DNA from: JBMOUD01 sp049319665
GTDB taxonomy: Bacteria; Pseudomonadota; Gammaproteobacteria; Enterobacterales; Enterobacteriaceae
Direction: 5' to 3'
NCBI RefSeq assembly: GCF_049319665.1
Contig: NZ_JBMOUD010000010.1
Span: forward strand, 1 to 64,000
DNA: 64,000 nt
The notes under the pieces are model-generated. The model saw nothing but the letters and a program-made list of their open reading frames with translations, was not told the origin of the DNA and made no database searches. Position 1 is the first letter of the stretch; each line of letters opens with the position of its first letter. The translations under genes and the position numbers were made by a program. Shown piece after piece: positions 25,779 to 34,873 of the stretch.

Positions 25779-26117
25779 ATGAAAAAGATTGATGCGATTA
25801 TTAAACCTTTCAAACTTGATGACGTTCGTGAAGCGTTGGCAGAAGTAGGCATCACCGGCATGACCGTCACCGAGGTCAAAGGCTTTGGTCGCCAGAAAGG
25901 CCACACTGAGTTGTATCGTGGCGCGGAGTACATGGTCGATTTCCTGCCAAAAGTGAAAATTGAAATCGTCGTTGCCGATGATATCGTAGACACCTGTGTT
26001 GAAGCGATTATGAACACCGCGCAAACGGGTAAAATCGGCGACGGTAAGATCTTTGTCTTTGATGTGGCGCGTGTTGTGCGTATCCGCACCGGTGAGCAAG
26101 ACGAAGAAGCCATTTGA
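25779..26117 (+). CDS. glnB: Nitrogen regulatory protein P-II
   Basis: The 112-residue PII trimer subunit reports 2-oxoglutarate, ATP and glutamine status to GlnE and NtrB. The T-loop with uridylylation site Y51 (ELYRGAEYMVDFLPK) and the C-terminal signature TGKIGDGKIFVFDV are intact. It follows glrR as in E. coli, with an ERIC element between. It may also influence the nitrogen-regulated ABC operon at 12573. Confidence 0.97.
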   Translation: MKKIDAIIKPFKLDDVREALAEVGITGMTVTEVKGFGRQKGHTELYRGAEYMVDFLPKVKIEIVVADDIVDTCVEAIMNTAQTGKIGDGKIFVFDVARVVRIRTGEQDEEAI

Positions 26118-26131
26118 TTGGGTTAAATCTA

Positions 26132-26153
26132 GACCGAGATTTGGGCGGTTTTT
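26132..26153 (+). terminator. Possible glnB terminator
   Basis: ACCG and CGGT pair over a 9-nt loop, followed by TTTTTT, about 20 nt after the glnB stop. The stem is short. Confidence 0.5.
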
Positions 26154-26242
26154 TAAAGCAATGACCGCACTAAAATAGTAAATTGGTGAAAATTTCGGTT
26201 TATTAAACTCGGTGTTCAATGCGGCCTCGTAGCCGAAACCGA

Positions 26243-26271
26243 TAAAAGGGGAGAAATCGCTCCCCTTTTAA
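26243..26271 (+). terminator. Bidirectional-type hairpin
   Basis: AAAAGGGGAG and CTCCCCTTTT pair across a short loop, a strong stem with A and T flanks that could stop transcription from either side. Confidence 0.7.
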
Positions 26272-26687
26272 ATCCGCGATTTTTCTCACCATTCCTTCAG
26301 CGCCATTTTGAGCGTGCCTCGCTGGCTTTTTTAAACGTCAAAAGCAAAAACTGTCTGTCTGTGCTGTTGATTTAAAGCCGCTAAGCGCACTCAAAATGCC
26401 ACCGGTGGAGTGGTGAAAGACAATGGGTTTATCGTTGGCTTGAACCCGGAGGCGGGGAGCCTGGAAGGCTGGCATTTGCGCTATCACGAGAGCCGCTGAA
26501 ACATGGCCTCCGCTGGATACTATGTTGAAGTAGCAAAAAGCGCGGGAAGCCGGAAGGGGCGGCGCTTACCGCCCCTTCGGTCGGTTTAGGCTACGGATTC
26601 ATATTGAGAACCGAAGTTGATAAACCGAAACATTCACCGTTCCGGTTTTACAAAACCGCCTAAAGCACGGTCATTGCTTAAGAAAAA
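26272..26687. pseudogene. Intergenic region with a decayed coding remnant
   Basis: The 416-bp stretch between glnB and hmp holds no intact gene. A plus-strand frame at about 26369-26501 has no start codon but reads protein-like (TGGVVKDNGFIVGLNPEAGS, then LEGWHLRYHESR and stop). A GAAGGGGCGG...CCGCCCCTTC hairpin lies at about 26553-26578. It looks like the tail of a lost gene. The family is not recognised. Confidence 0.35.
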
Positions 26688-27878
26688 TCACAAAACCTTA
26701 TGTGGCCCGAAGCACTCATAATGAATCCGGTCTTCGCTAACGCCCAGCGCTATCAGCTGTTTGGCGGCAAATTGCATAAAGCCAATTGGGCCACACAGGT
26801 AAAATGCCATGTTGGGGGCGGAGATCCGCGCTTGGATCGCAGAAATATCCAGCAACCCTTGATATTGATAATCCTCAGCCTGACGATCGTTGCTTAGTGG
26901 CTGCTGGTACCAAACTTGTGAGTGTAGCTGCGGCAAGGTTTTATTGATTGCGCGGATTTCTGCTGCGAAGGCGTGTACCTGGCCATTTTCTGTGGCGTGG
27001 ATCCACTCAATAGGCCCACGATGATGACGTCGTGCCAGCGCATGTAACATACCGAGCATCGGGGTTTGGCCGACACCGCCAGATATCAGAGCAACCGGTG
27101 TTTCATCGGTAACATCTAAGAAGAAATCACCGTGTGGTGCTGCCAGATGTACGCTATCGCCGACTTGGGCCACTTGATGTAGATAATTGGAAACCAGACC
27201 ATGTTCTTCGCGTTTAACTGCGATGCGATAGGTATGGCCGTTAGCGGCTTGTGTTAGGGAATATTGGCGAATTTCCTGATTCTCCATATTCGGGCTGCGG
27301 ACATAAACGGCCAAATATTGCCCCGGCTGGAAATCAACGACAGGCTGACCATCAACAGGCTCGAGTAAAAAGCTGGTGATTAATGTGCTTTGCTGCGTTT
27401 TCTCTTTAATTCTAAATTCTCGGGTTCCGCGCCAGCCACCTTCTTGATCGGCGGTTTCTTGATAAATCCCTTCTTCACGGCCAATAAATACGCCAGCTAA
27501 TACTTCATAAGCTTTGCCCCAGGCATCCAGCACTTCTTGCCCCGGGTTTAGCATCTCATCAATAGTGGCTAATAAATTGCTGCCAACAATCTGGTACTGA
27601 TCCGGCTGAATATTAAAACTCGCATGCTTTTGAGCGATGCGTTCAACGACTGGCAGTAACGCCGGGAGATTATCAATGTTGGCAGCATAACCGCAGATGG
27701 CATCAAACAATGCCTGACGCTGAGCGCCGTTACGCTGATTGTTCATATTGAAAATATCTTTCAGCTCTGGGTTATGAACAAACATGCGATCATAAAAATG
27801 GGCGGTTAAGCTCGGGCCGGTCGCCTGTAATAGTGGAAGCGTGGATTTGACGATGGCAATAGTTTGGCTGTCCAGCAT
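26688..27878 (-). CDS. hmp: Flavohemoprotein, nitric oxide dioxygenase
   Basis: The 396-residue cytosolic enzyme converts NO and O2 to nitrate with NAD(P)H. The globin domain (1-140) has proximal H85 and distal Y29. The FAD domain has RQYSLT, and the NAD domain has GGVGQTPMLGML and CGPIGFM. Full length. It diverges from glyA as in E. coli, and a near-perfect NsrR operator lies 48 bp upstream, so NO induction is expected. Confidence 0.97.
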   Translation of the reverse strand: MLDSQTIAIVKSTLPLLQATGPSLTAHFYDRMFVHNPELKDIFNMNNQRNGAQRQALFDAICGYAANIDNLPALLPVVERIAQKHASFNIQPDQYQIVGSNLLATIDEMLNPGQEVLDAWGKAYEVLAGVFIGREEGIYQETADQEGGWRGTREFRIKEKTQQSTLITSFLLEPVDGQPVVDFQPGQYLAVYVRSPNMENQEIRQYSLTQAANGHTYRIAVKREEHGLVSNYLHQVAQVGDSVHLAAPHGDFFLDVTDETPVALISGGVGQTPMLGMLHALARRHHRGPIEWIHATENGQVHAFAAEIRAINKTLPQLHSQVWYQQPLSNDRQAEDYQYQGLLDISAIQARISAPNMAFYLCGPIGFMQFAAKQLIALGVSEDRIHYECFGPHKVL

Positions 27879-27925
27879 AGTAAAACTCCTAAATATGAAG
27901 CAGACGGAAGATTAAAAATTCTTTT

Positions 27926-27948
27926 AACATGTATTTTAAATGCATCTT
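27926..27948 (-). promoter_or_regulatory. NsrR operator of hmp
   Basis: Read toward hmp, AAGATGCATTT, one base, then AAATACATGTT. This is the 11-1-11 NsrR dyad: one half is perfect and the other has two changes. NsrR is the NO-sensing repressor of hmp. Confidence 0.85.
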
Positions 27949-28022
27949 ATTGCTTGTGCGCTTTTTTGTAAAAACCTTTTTGTGCGCATGGGGATTAAAA
28001 AGTTGTCTATGGGGTCACAAAG

Positions 28023-28035
28023 CTGAAAACTTTGC
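28023..28035 (+). promoter_or_regulatory. Possible MetR site
   Basis: TGAAAACTTTGCA resembles the MetR consensus TGAA-N5-TTCA with mismatches in the second half. MetR activates glyA from this interval in E. coli. Tentative. Confidence 0.3.
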
Positions 28036-28105
28036 ATGCCGTCATGAAGAGAATACGCCTGATTATGGTCAAGATATTACCACTGCAAAGCCTTGTGCTG
28101 CCTGT

Positions 28106-28121
28106 AGCCAAACGTTTGCCT
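28106..28121 (+). promoter_or_regulatory. PurR operator of glyA
   Basis: AGCCAAACGTTTGCCT matches the PurR palindrome ACGCAAACGTTTGCGT at all core positions. glyA is a known PurR target. Confidence 0.85.
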
Positions 28122-28225
28122 AAAAACCTTCTCTTAAGTCTATCCCAAGCGGGTAGAAACAGTTTACACTGTGTCCCAGAACCCAAAGGGGCATTTTTTA
28201 AAGATTGTTGAGTCAGGAGAAGCGA

Positions 28226-29479
28226 ATGTTAAAGCGTGAAATGAACCTAGCCGATTATGATGCTGCGCTGTGGCAAGCGATGGAGCAAGAAGTTGTGCGT
28301 CAGGAAGAGCACATCGAGCTGATTGCATCAGAAAACTACACTAGCCCACGCGTGATGCAAGCACAGGGATCGCAACTGACCAACAAATATGCCGAAGGTT
28401 ACCCAGGCAAGCGTTACTACGGTGGTTGCGAGTATGTTGATATCGTTGAGCAACTGGCTATTGACCGTGCTAAAGAGCTGTTTGGTGCTGATTTTGCAAA
28501 CGTTCAACCACACTCTGGTTCACAGGCTAACTTCGCGGTTTACACGGCGTTGCTGCAACCAGGCGATACTATTCTGGGTATGAACCTGGGCCACGGCGGT
28601 CACTTGACTCACGGCTCGCCGGTTAACCTGTCTGGTAAGCTCTACAACGTGGTGCCTTACGGCATTAACGAAAGCGGTGATATTGATTACGACGACGTGG
28701 CTAAACAAGCGCAAGCACACAAGCCAAAAATGATCATCGGTGGCTTCTCTGCATTCTCCGGTGTGGTTGATTGGGCAAAAATGCGTGAGATCGCTGACAG
28801 CGTTGGCGCATACTTGTTCGTCGATATGGCGCACGTTGCGGGTCTGATTGCTGCTGGCGTTTACCCGAACCCAATTCCTCATGCGCACATCGTCACTACC
28901 ACGACCCACAAAACGCTGGCTGGCCCACGCGGTGGTTTGATTCTGGCTAAAGGCGGCAGCGAAGAGTTTTACAAAAAACTTAACTCAGCGGTATTCCCTG
29001 GCGGTCAGGGTGGTCCATTGATGCACGTTATCGCCGGTAAAGCGGTGGCGCTGAAAGAAGCAATGGAACCTGAGTTCAAAGCTTACCAGCAGCAAGTGGC
29101 TATCAATGCTAAAGCGATGGTTGAAGTTGTGCTGGCGCGTGGCTACAAAGTCGTGTCTGGTGGTACTCATAACCACCTGTTCTTGCTGGACTTGGTTGAT
29201 AAAAACCTGACAGGTAAAGATGCTGACGCTGCGTTAGGCCGTGCTAACATCACTGTTAACAAAAACTCCGTACCTAATGATCCGAAGAGCCCATTTGTGA
29301 CTTCAGGCGTACGTATCGGTACACCAGCGGTCACGCGTCGTGGCTTTAAAGAAGCTGAAGTTCGTGAACTGGCTGGCTGGATCTGTGATGTGTTGGATAA
29401 CATCAATGATGAAGGCACCATTGAAAGCGTGAAACAGAAAGTGCTGGCCGTTTGTGCGCGTTTCCCAGTTTACGCTTAA
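28226..29479 (+). CDS. glyA: Serine hydroxymethyltransferase
   Basis: The 417-residue PLP enzyme makes glycine and methylene-tetrahydrofolate from serine. The PLP lysine lies in TTTTHKTLAGPRGG; ASENYTSPRVMQAQGS and YGGCEYVD are substrate-site blocks. The ATG at 28226 is used, not the upstream frame, because CAGGAGAAGCG precedes it and E. coli GlyA starts MLKREMN. PurR and possible MetR sites lie upstream. Confidence 0.98.
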   Translation: MLKREMNLADYDAALWQAMEQEVVRQEEHIELIASENYTSPRVMQAQGSQLTNKYAEGYPGKRYYGGCEYVDIVEQLAIDRAKELFGADFANVQPHSGSQANFAVYTALLQPGDTILGMNLGHGGHLTHGSPVNLSGKLYNVVPYGINESGDIDYDDVAKQAQAHKPKMIIGGFSAFSGVVDWAKMREIADSVGAYLFVDMAHVAGLIAAGVYPNPIPHAHIVTTTTHKTLAGPRGGLILAKGGSEEFYKKLNSAVFPGGQGGPLMHVIAGKAVALKEAMEPEFKAYQQQVAINAKAMVEVVLARGYKVVSGGTHNHLFLLDLVDKNLTGKDADAALGRANITVNKNSVPNDPKSPFVTSGVRIGTPAVTRRGFKEAEVRELAGWICDVLDNINDEGTIESVKQKVLAVCARFPVYA

Positions 29480-29523
29480 TTGCATCTGATGCTTAATCAC
29501 AACGCCTGATTTCAGGCGTTGCT

Positions 29524-29560
29524 TAAAAGGTGATGACTCTGACGAGCGTCACCTTTTTTT
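29524..29560 (+). terminator. glyA terminator
   Basis: AAAAGGTGA and TCACCTTTT pair and are followed by TTTT. A smaller hairpin (CAACGCCTGA/TCAGGCGTTG) precedes it. Confidence 0.88.
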
Positions 29561-29589
29561 ATGGATTTTTTAGGGTGTATATCGCGAAA

Positions 29590-30873
29590 TTAGCGCGCTT
29601 CCAGCAGTGAGCGGATGCGTTTGCGCTGATCTTTTGCCAGCGGAAGTTGTGTGTGGATCACTAAAGGATCGGCATCGGTGGTTTTGGTGGCGTAGGGCGT
29701 GACAATCATGGCAACGCCGCTGGGTGCACCGTATTGATGAAAGGCTGCCAATGTCTGGTATTTGATATTCAGCGGAATTAATGTAGCTTCGCGGATCTGT
29801 TGCTCAACGGCATGTTCTAATTCGCTGTTGTGATCGGTCAGCAGTAAAATCTGTTTTTCCTGTAGTGCATTGCCTTGCATCAACCAAGCGCCGAAGATCA
29901 CGGCGATCAAACCCACCTCTGCTTCTGAGAGTGTTATCTGATACTGCGCGGCAAAACTTGCTAGCGCTTCACGTGTGGTACGCATCAGCCGTGGATACAT
30001 GCGTTCGACTTCATTCTGTAGCTGATTTTCAATACCAATAGCAAACTTACAGCGTTCAATCATCGGGCCCAGATGAGCAAAAAGCTGCCTAAATAGTCCT
30101 TCGTCGCTGCTAAATGTCATTCCCGAAACATCCTGAAAACTCGCGATAAGATGCTTAACCGCATGCATCAGGCGTTGATCGAGTTCTGAACCTGAGCTGT
30201 CATGGCGATGCTGTTGAAGCAGAGTGAGTAGCAGAATAAAAAAATCGCGATCCTCAGAACGAGACGGGTTGCCACAGGCTGGCTGTAATTGATCATATAA
30301 GATGTTGGCAGCGCGAAATTCCGGCTTAATGTGCAGCCATTGCTGTTGTTGTGCGGTGAAGGTGACATAGTGACCTTGTGCATTTTGTAGCAGGCACCAA
30401 GGAATATACAGCTGTAAAAAAAGCCGGTCACGCGGTGTGAATTCCTGTTCCAACTCGCTCTCGCAGCGCTCAATCAGTGAAGTGAGCCGATCCTTTTCAC
30501 AACTGCTGGCGAGAGTGCTGTATTGCGTGAGCTGCTGATTAAGCCAAGGTTTGAAATAGTCATCAATAAAAGCAGGACTACTGCGCAACCCACGTCGCAA
30601 TGCTTGCAGTAGGCACAGACGTTGGTCGAGTGCTTTGCCCTGAACGTGAAAGCGAGCATCTATCTCTAGATGATGTTGCTTGTGTATTTCACGTCGTACT
30701 TGAGCAAGATCTCCATCAAGCGTTGTAATATCGACACCATTTATTTGGTCAAGTCCCTCCGATTGCTGCGTAGAGAAGGGCGTACATAGTGTCGTTCTAT
30801 ATAGCCATAGCAATAAATTACAGCGTCGTTGCTGGCTAGATAGCTCACGTACCGGGGGAATGCCCTGACTCAT
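29590..30873 (-). CDS. csiE: Stationary-phase protein CsiE (PRD domain)
   Basis: The 427-residue protein matches E. coli CsiE in length and position (between glyA and suhB). It has PTS-regulation-domain (PRD)-like helices in the second half (around residues 180-330, with HAVKHLIASFQDVSGM and AQYQITLSEAEVGLIAVIFG) but no antiterminator RNA-binding domain or PTS EIIB module visible. In E. coli csiE is CRP and RpoS dependent; its function is unknown. Confidence 0.85.
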   Translation of the reverse strand: MSQGIPPVRELSSQQRRCNLLLWLYRTTLCTPFSTQQSEGLDQINGVDITTLDGDLAQVRREIHKQHHLEIDARFHVQGKALDQRLCLLQALRRGLRSSPAFIDDYFKPWLNQQLTQYSTLASSCEKDRLTSLIERCESELEQEFTPRDRLFLQLYIPWCLLQNAQGHYVTFTAQQQQWLHIKPEFRAANILYDQLQPACGNPSRSEDRDFFILLLTLLQQHRHDSSGSELDQRLMHAVKHLIASFQDVSGMTFSSDEGLFRQLFAHLGPMIERCKFAIGIENQLQNEVERMYPRLMRTTREALASFAAQYQITLSEAEVGLIAVIFGAWLMQGNALQEKQILLLTDHNSELEHAVEQQIREATLIPLNIKYQTLAAFHQYGAPSGVAMIVTPYATKTTDADPLVIHTQLPLAKDQRKRIRSLLEAR

Positions 30874-31022
30874 AAGACCTTCTGCTCATCTGCGATTAAT
30901 AAAAGTCCTAGTAAGAATAGCAAAGTGCGTTTTATCAATTGAGTAAAAACTATGTTTTTACAGGGATTTACAACTCAGATCACAGTTATTTATGTCGGAA
31001 AATTAACGAATAAAACCAATAA

Positions 31023-31047
31023 TGTTACATTATTACAGTATGCAACA
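31023..31047. promoter_or_regulatory. 25-bp imperfect palindrome upstream of zevAB-like genes
   Basis: TGTTACATTATT and AGTATGCAACA form a dyad centred near 31035, 19 bp before the ATG. Spacing does not fit the 23-bp Zur operator. It may be an operator for a metal-responsive regulator; the regulator is not identified. Confidence 0.35.
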
Positions 31048-31065
31048 TATTGATGGTAGGGATGA

Positions 31066-31731
31066 ATGGAATATGCTTTTTTAACAGCACTGAAAAGGTG
31101 TTGCTGTCAGGTGCTGTTGGCCGTTTGTGGCGGTTTTTTTGCGCCAATGGTTTGGGCACATCCCCATAGTTTTATTGATATGCAAACTACGCTGGTGACC
31201 AAAGACCAACAATTGTTAGGTTTTAAAATGATCTGGGTAATGGACCCCATTACCTCAGCGGATTTGCTTTATGACGCAGGTAAAGCCCAGGCAGGCTCAG
31301 AAATCTGGAAAAAACTGGCGGCTGAAGTGATGGCCCGCGTACTGACACAGCACTACTTTACGGTTCTCTATCGCGATGGAAAACCGCTGAAATATCGCGA
31401 TTTACCCAGCGAATATTCCCTCTCCCGCCAAGGAAATCAGGCGGTATTAGAATTCATTTTACCCTTAGCTCATCCGCAGCCTTTGCAGGGTAAGCCTTTG
31501 AGTTTATCAACCTTCGATCCCACCTATTTTGTTGATATGACCTATAAAAACCAACAAGCCTTGCAGATGCCAGCGGATGTTGCTGCTCTGTGCAAAATCT
31601 CACTTTTTACCCCAGCACCGAACGCTTCTTTACAAGCCTATGCTCTGTCTTTGGATAAAAGTGATGCGCCGCCAGAAGATATGGATCTTGGTCAACAGTT
31701 TGCGCAGAAGGTGACATTGCAATGTCAGTAG
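31066..31731 (+). CDS. DUF1007 periplasmic protein (ZevA-like)
   Basis: The 221-residue exported protein has a signal peptide ending near APMVWA and the DUF1007 start HPHSFIDMQTTLV with candidate metal-binding His residues right after cleavage. In Haemophilus the DUF1007/NicO pair ZevAB is linked to periplasmic zinc. It overlaps the downstream transporter by 10 bp, so the two are one unit. Metal specificity here is inferred from the pair. Confidence 0.82.
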   Translation: MEYAFLTALKRCCCQVLLAVCGGFFAPMVWAHPHSFIDMQTTLVTKDQQLLGFKMIWVMDPITSADLLYDAGKAQAGSEIWKKLAAEVMARVLTQHYFTVLYRDGKPLKYRDLPSEYSLSRQGNQAVLEFILPLAHPQPLQGKPLSLSTFDPTYFVDMTYKNQQALQMPADVAALCKISLFTPAPNASLQAYALSLDKSDAPPEDMDLGQQFAQKVTLQCQ

Positions 31732-32792
31732 AAAATCAGCGTAGTAAAAGTCGTGCGGTAAAAATTGGCCGCTCAACGAGGCCAAATCCAGCGCGTGCCA
31801 GGCATTGGGGCTGGAGTTTATGGCCACTGGTCATTTTTATACTGCTGTTAGCTATTGCCGCTATAACGTTATGGCAATATTGGCCACAAATTCAATTACT
31901 CAGCGTAGTGTGGCAGCGGGAGTTGCATCAACAGCTCGCCGAGCTATTACAGCAAGTGCAGGCGAACCCGATGCGTTCGGGGATGGCATTGATGCTGTTT
32001 AGTCTGTTTTACGGGGTGATTCATGCGGTGGGGCCAGGGCACGGTAAAATGATCATTACCACCTATTTAGCAACCCATCCTTCGCGGCTGAAAAATAGTC
32101 TGAAGCTAACCTTTGCTTCGGCAATTGTGCAGGGATTTACCGCCATTATATTAGTGACTGTCGTCCTGAGCGTTCTCCAGCTCACCTCGCGACAACTGCA
32201 TCAGAGTAGTTTTTGGCTCGAGAAGGGCAGTTTCATGGTGGTGATGCTGCTGGGACTATTGTTGTGTTGGCGGGCAATTAAGCACGTCTATCGCACGTTA
32301 CAACGCATCTCGTGGTCATCGACGCCGGCTATTCGTCGTATACAGCCACTCAATACACCACATGCGACACATCAGCACGATGAGCATTGTGGATGCGGTC
32401 ATCGGCATTTACCCGACGATCGGCAATTACAAGGCGCGGTAGATTGGCGAGCACAAGTGGCGATTGTTTTCGCCATGGGACTGAGACCGTGTTCAGGCGC
32501 CATTATGGTGTTGCTATTTTCTAAGGTGATCGGCGTGTATTTTTGGGGTGTGATGTCGGCATTAGTAATGGCGTTAGGCACCTCACTCACCGTCTCGTTG
32601 ATTGGTGTCGTGGTTTATTATTGCCGAGCTTTCGCGATGAAGGTGAATAAAACCAAGGCACCGGCGCATTGGGTTCAGGTGAGCTGGTCACTGTTGGCAT
32701 TATGCGGGGGAATTATTTTGTTGGCCGCCGGGGTGATTTTATATCGTACCAGCGTGTCGGCATTTGGCGGTGGAGCAGGGCCATTTGGCTAA
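31722..32792 (+). CDS. NicO/RcnA-type metal transporter (ZevB-like)
   Basis: The 356-residue inner-membrane protein has about six spans. NicO signatures are HAVGPGHGKMII (metal site in a membrane helix, about residues 101-112) and MGLRPCSGAIMV. A His/Cys-rich cytosolic loop (HATHQHDEHCGCGHRH, about 210-226) would bind metal. It overlaps the DUF1007 gene. Nickel, cobalt or zinc are possible substrates. Confidence 0.85.
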   Translation: MSVENQRSKSRAVKIGRSTRPNPARARHWGWSLWPLVIFILLLAIAAITLWQYWPQIQLLSVVWQRELHQQLAELLQQVQANPMRSGMALMLFSLFYGVIHAVGPGHGKMIITTYLATHPSRLKNSLKLTFASAIVQGFTAIILVTVVLSVLQLTSRQLHQSSFWLEKGSFMVVMLLGLLLCWRAIKHVYRTLQRISWSSTPAIRRIQPLNTPHATHQHDEHCGCGHRHLPDDRQLQGAVDWRAQVAIVFAMGLRPCSGAIMVLLFSKVIGVYFWGVMSALVMALGTSLTVSLIGVVVYYCRAFAMKVNKTKAPAHWVQVSWSLLALCGGIILLAAGVILYRTSVSAFGGGAGPFG

Positions 32793-32793
32793 A

Positions 32794-32874
32794 TATACCC
32801 GTCATACTTCAAGTTACAGGGTTGTTGGCTGCCTTTGCTCGCCTACCTGCATCTTGAGATTTCTTGGGCATATA
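32794..32874. repeat. ERIC element with internal deletion (81 bp)
   Basis: Both ends are present (TATACCCGTCATACTTCAAG and CTTGGGCATATA) but the central dyad is missing. It begins 1 bp after the transporter stop codon. Confidence 0.85.
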
Positions 32875-32889
32875 TAAAAAATCAGGTAC

Positions 32890-32921
32890 AAAAAAAGGAC
32901 GCATCATCTGATAGCGTCCTT
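32890..32921 (-). terminator. suhB terminator
   Basis: AAGGACGC and GCGTCCTT pair; on the minus strand a T run follows. It lies 53 bp after the suhB stop. Confidence 0.85.
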
Positions 32922-32973
32922 ATTCATTATTCAGTGTAGCGAATCGTATTAATCGCCGTGAAGCGCGAAAAAA

Positions 32974-33777
32974 TTAACGCTTCAGCGCTTCGCTCAATTC
33001 ATCACGCATTGTCGTCAGAATACCTTTAACTACGCGTGGGTTACCGGCAACCACGTTACCAGAGAAGTAATGGTTGTGGCCGCCAACGAAGTCAGTGACC
33101 ACGCCGCCAGCTTCACGAACCAGCAGCTCGCCACCGGCGAAATCCCAAGGTTTCAGACCGATTTCAAAGAAACCGTCAACGCGACCAGCAGCAACATAAG
33201 CCAGATCCAGCGCGGCAGAACCCGTGCGGCGGAAGTCGGCACATTCGATGAACAGTTTGCCCAGCACTTTCATATAGCTGCTAGCATGTTGTTTTACTTT
33301 GAATGGGAAGCCGGTCGCCAGGATGGTGCCATCAAGGTCTTTAGCAGAAGTCCCGCGCAGGCGGTAACCGTTAAGCTGTGCGCCTTGTCCACGGGTTGCG
33401 GTGAACAGTTCGTTACGCATTGGGTCATAAACTACCGCCACTTCAGTGCGGCCTTTGATGCGCACAGCGATAGAAACAGCGAAGTGAGGTAGACGTTTAA
33501 CGAAGTTGGTGGTGCCATCCAGTGGGTCGATAATCCATTGCACATCTTGGTCTTCGCCAATAAGTTCGCCGCATTCTTCACTGATAATGGTGTGTTTTGG
33601 GTAAGATTTGCGGATCACGTCGATGATCAGATGTTCTGCATCGCGATCAACGTTAGTGACAAAGTCATTGCTGCCTTTTTGAGTCGCTTCAACAGCGTCT
33701 GGCGTTTCGTAATTTTTGGCAATTAAGTTACCGGCCTTGCGCGCAGCGCGCACGGCGATGGTTAGCATCGGATGCAT
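32974..33777 (-). CDS. suhB: Inositol monophosphatase family protein SuhB
   Basis: The 267-residue protein hydrolyses inositol monophosphate and also joins the rRNA transcription antitermination complex through NusA. Metal-site motifs EECGE and DPLDGTTNF are intact, as is the C-terminal KPWDFAGGELLVREAGG. It diverges from trmJ as in E. coli. Confidence 0.96.
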   Translation of the reverse strand: MHPMLTIAVRAARKAGNLIAKNYETPDAVEATQKGSNDFVTNVDRDAEHLIIDVIRKSYPKHTIISEECGELIGEDQDVQWIIDPLDGTTNFVKRLPHFAVSIAVRIKGRTEVAVVYDPMRNELFTATRGQGAQLNGYRLRGTSAKDLDGTILATGFPFKVKQHASSYMKVLGKLFIECADFRRTGSAALDLAYVAAGRVDGFFEIGLKPWDFAGGELLVREAGGVVTDFVGGHNHYFSGNVVAGNPRVVKGILTTMRDELSEALKR

Positions 33778-33911
33778 GGATATCTTCCAACTAGGATGTT
33801 AAAGAACGGGAAACGGCGCGCAGTATATCAGGTGTTCTGGTAAATACCTACCACGATGTTGGATTATGTTGTGATAAGCTGTCGCGATTTTCCGCAACGC
33901 TCAGAGTTTGT

Positions 33912-34649
33912 ATGCTACAGAATATCCGCATTGTCCTGGTTGAAACCTCTCACACCGGGAATATGGGCTCAACCGCCCGTGCTATGAAAACCATGGGATT
34001 AACTAACCTTTATCTGGTTAATCCGCTCGTCAAACCTGATTCTCAGGCGATTTCTCTTTCTGCTGGTGCCAGCGACGTCATTGGTAATGCGACGATTGTC
34101 GATACGCTCGATGAAGCGATTGCTGGCTGTAGCCTGGTAATTGGTACCAGTGCCCGTTCCCGCACCTTGCCTTGGCCGATGCTTGAGCCTCGTGAATGTG
34201 GTGAACACAGTGCCCGCACAGCGCTCAGTACGCCTGTGGCATTAGTGTTTGGCCGTGAGCGCGTGGGACTAACTAATGAAGAGCTACAAAAGTGTAATTA
34301 CCACGTTTGTATTCCTGCTAACCCGGAATATAGCTCGCTGAACCTGGCCATGGCGGTACAGATCATTGCTTATGAAGTTCGCGTTGCCTGGCTGGCGCAA
34401 TTAGAAGCGGCTAAGCCACAAATTGAATATGCTGAAACACCTTATCCGCTGGTTGATGACTTAGAACGTTTTTATCAACACATGGAACATGTGTTGCTGG
34501 ATATCGGCTTTATCCGCAAATCTCACCCCGGTCAGGTGATGAGCAAAATTCGCAGAATGTTCACTCGGACGCGTCCAGAATCCCACGAATTAAATATTTT
34601 ACGCGGTATTTTGACCTCGATTGAAAAGAACGAAAAATCGAAAGAGTAG
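33912..34649 (+). CDS. trmJ: tRNA (Cm32/Um32) methyltransferase TrmJ
   Basis: The 245-residue SpoU-class (trefoil knot) enzyme 2'-O-methylates position 32 of several tRNAs. Motifs: NIRIVLVETSHTGNMGSTAR at the N-terminus, VFGRERVGLTNEEL, and PEYSSLNLAMAVQI. It precedes iscR as in E. coli, with a 224-bp spacer holding the iscR control region. Confidence 0.96.
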   Translation: MLQNIRIVLVETSHTGNMGSTARAMKTMGLTNLYLVNPLVKPDSQAISLSAGASDVIGNATIVDTLDEAIAGCSLVIGTSARSRTLPWPMLEPRECGEHSARTALSTPVALVFGRERVGLTNEELQKCNYHVCIPANPEYSSLNLAMAVQIIAYEVRVAWLAQLEAAKPQIEYAETPYPLVDDLERFYQHMEHVLLDIGFIRKSHPGQVMSKIRRMFTRTRPESHELNILRGILTSIEKNEKSKE

Positions 34650-34743
34650 AAAAAACCGACAAAGTCGTCGCCATTATTGATTTAAATTCAATGTGTTACA
34701 TCTTAATGGCGACCGACTAAAAACCTGCTTGTGAACAGGGGTA

Positions 34744-34818
34744 ATACTTGAGTGAAATACTTGGTTAAATACTTGACTGATTTACTCAGTTAAATAGTTG
34801 ACTGAAACACTCGGGAAT
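34744..34818 (+). promoter_or_regulatory. Three abutting type 1 IscR sites
   Basis: Three 25-bp units begin at 34744, 34769 and 34794 with no gaps. They open ATACTTGAGTG, ATACTTGACTG and ATAGTTGACTG, and each has the pseudo-dyad of the Fe-S-IscR (type 1) consensus. The third overlaps the likely -35 (TTGACT, 34798). Holo-IscR would repress iscR here. Confidence 0.85.
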
Positions 34819-34873
34819 GGCAGACTCGTTTCCATGATTTACCTCCTTCGAATTTACAACAGGTACTAATGCT

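Noticed and set aside
31023..31047. Zur operator upstream of the ZevA-like gene
   Set aside because: The half-sites are too far apart for the 23-bp Zur dyad and the inner bases do not match.
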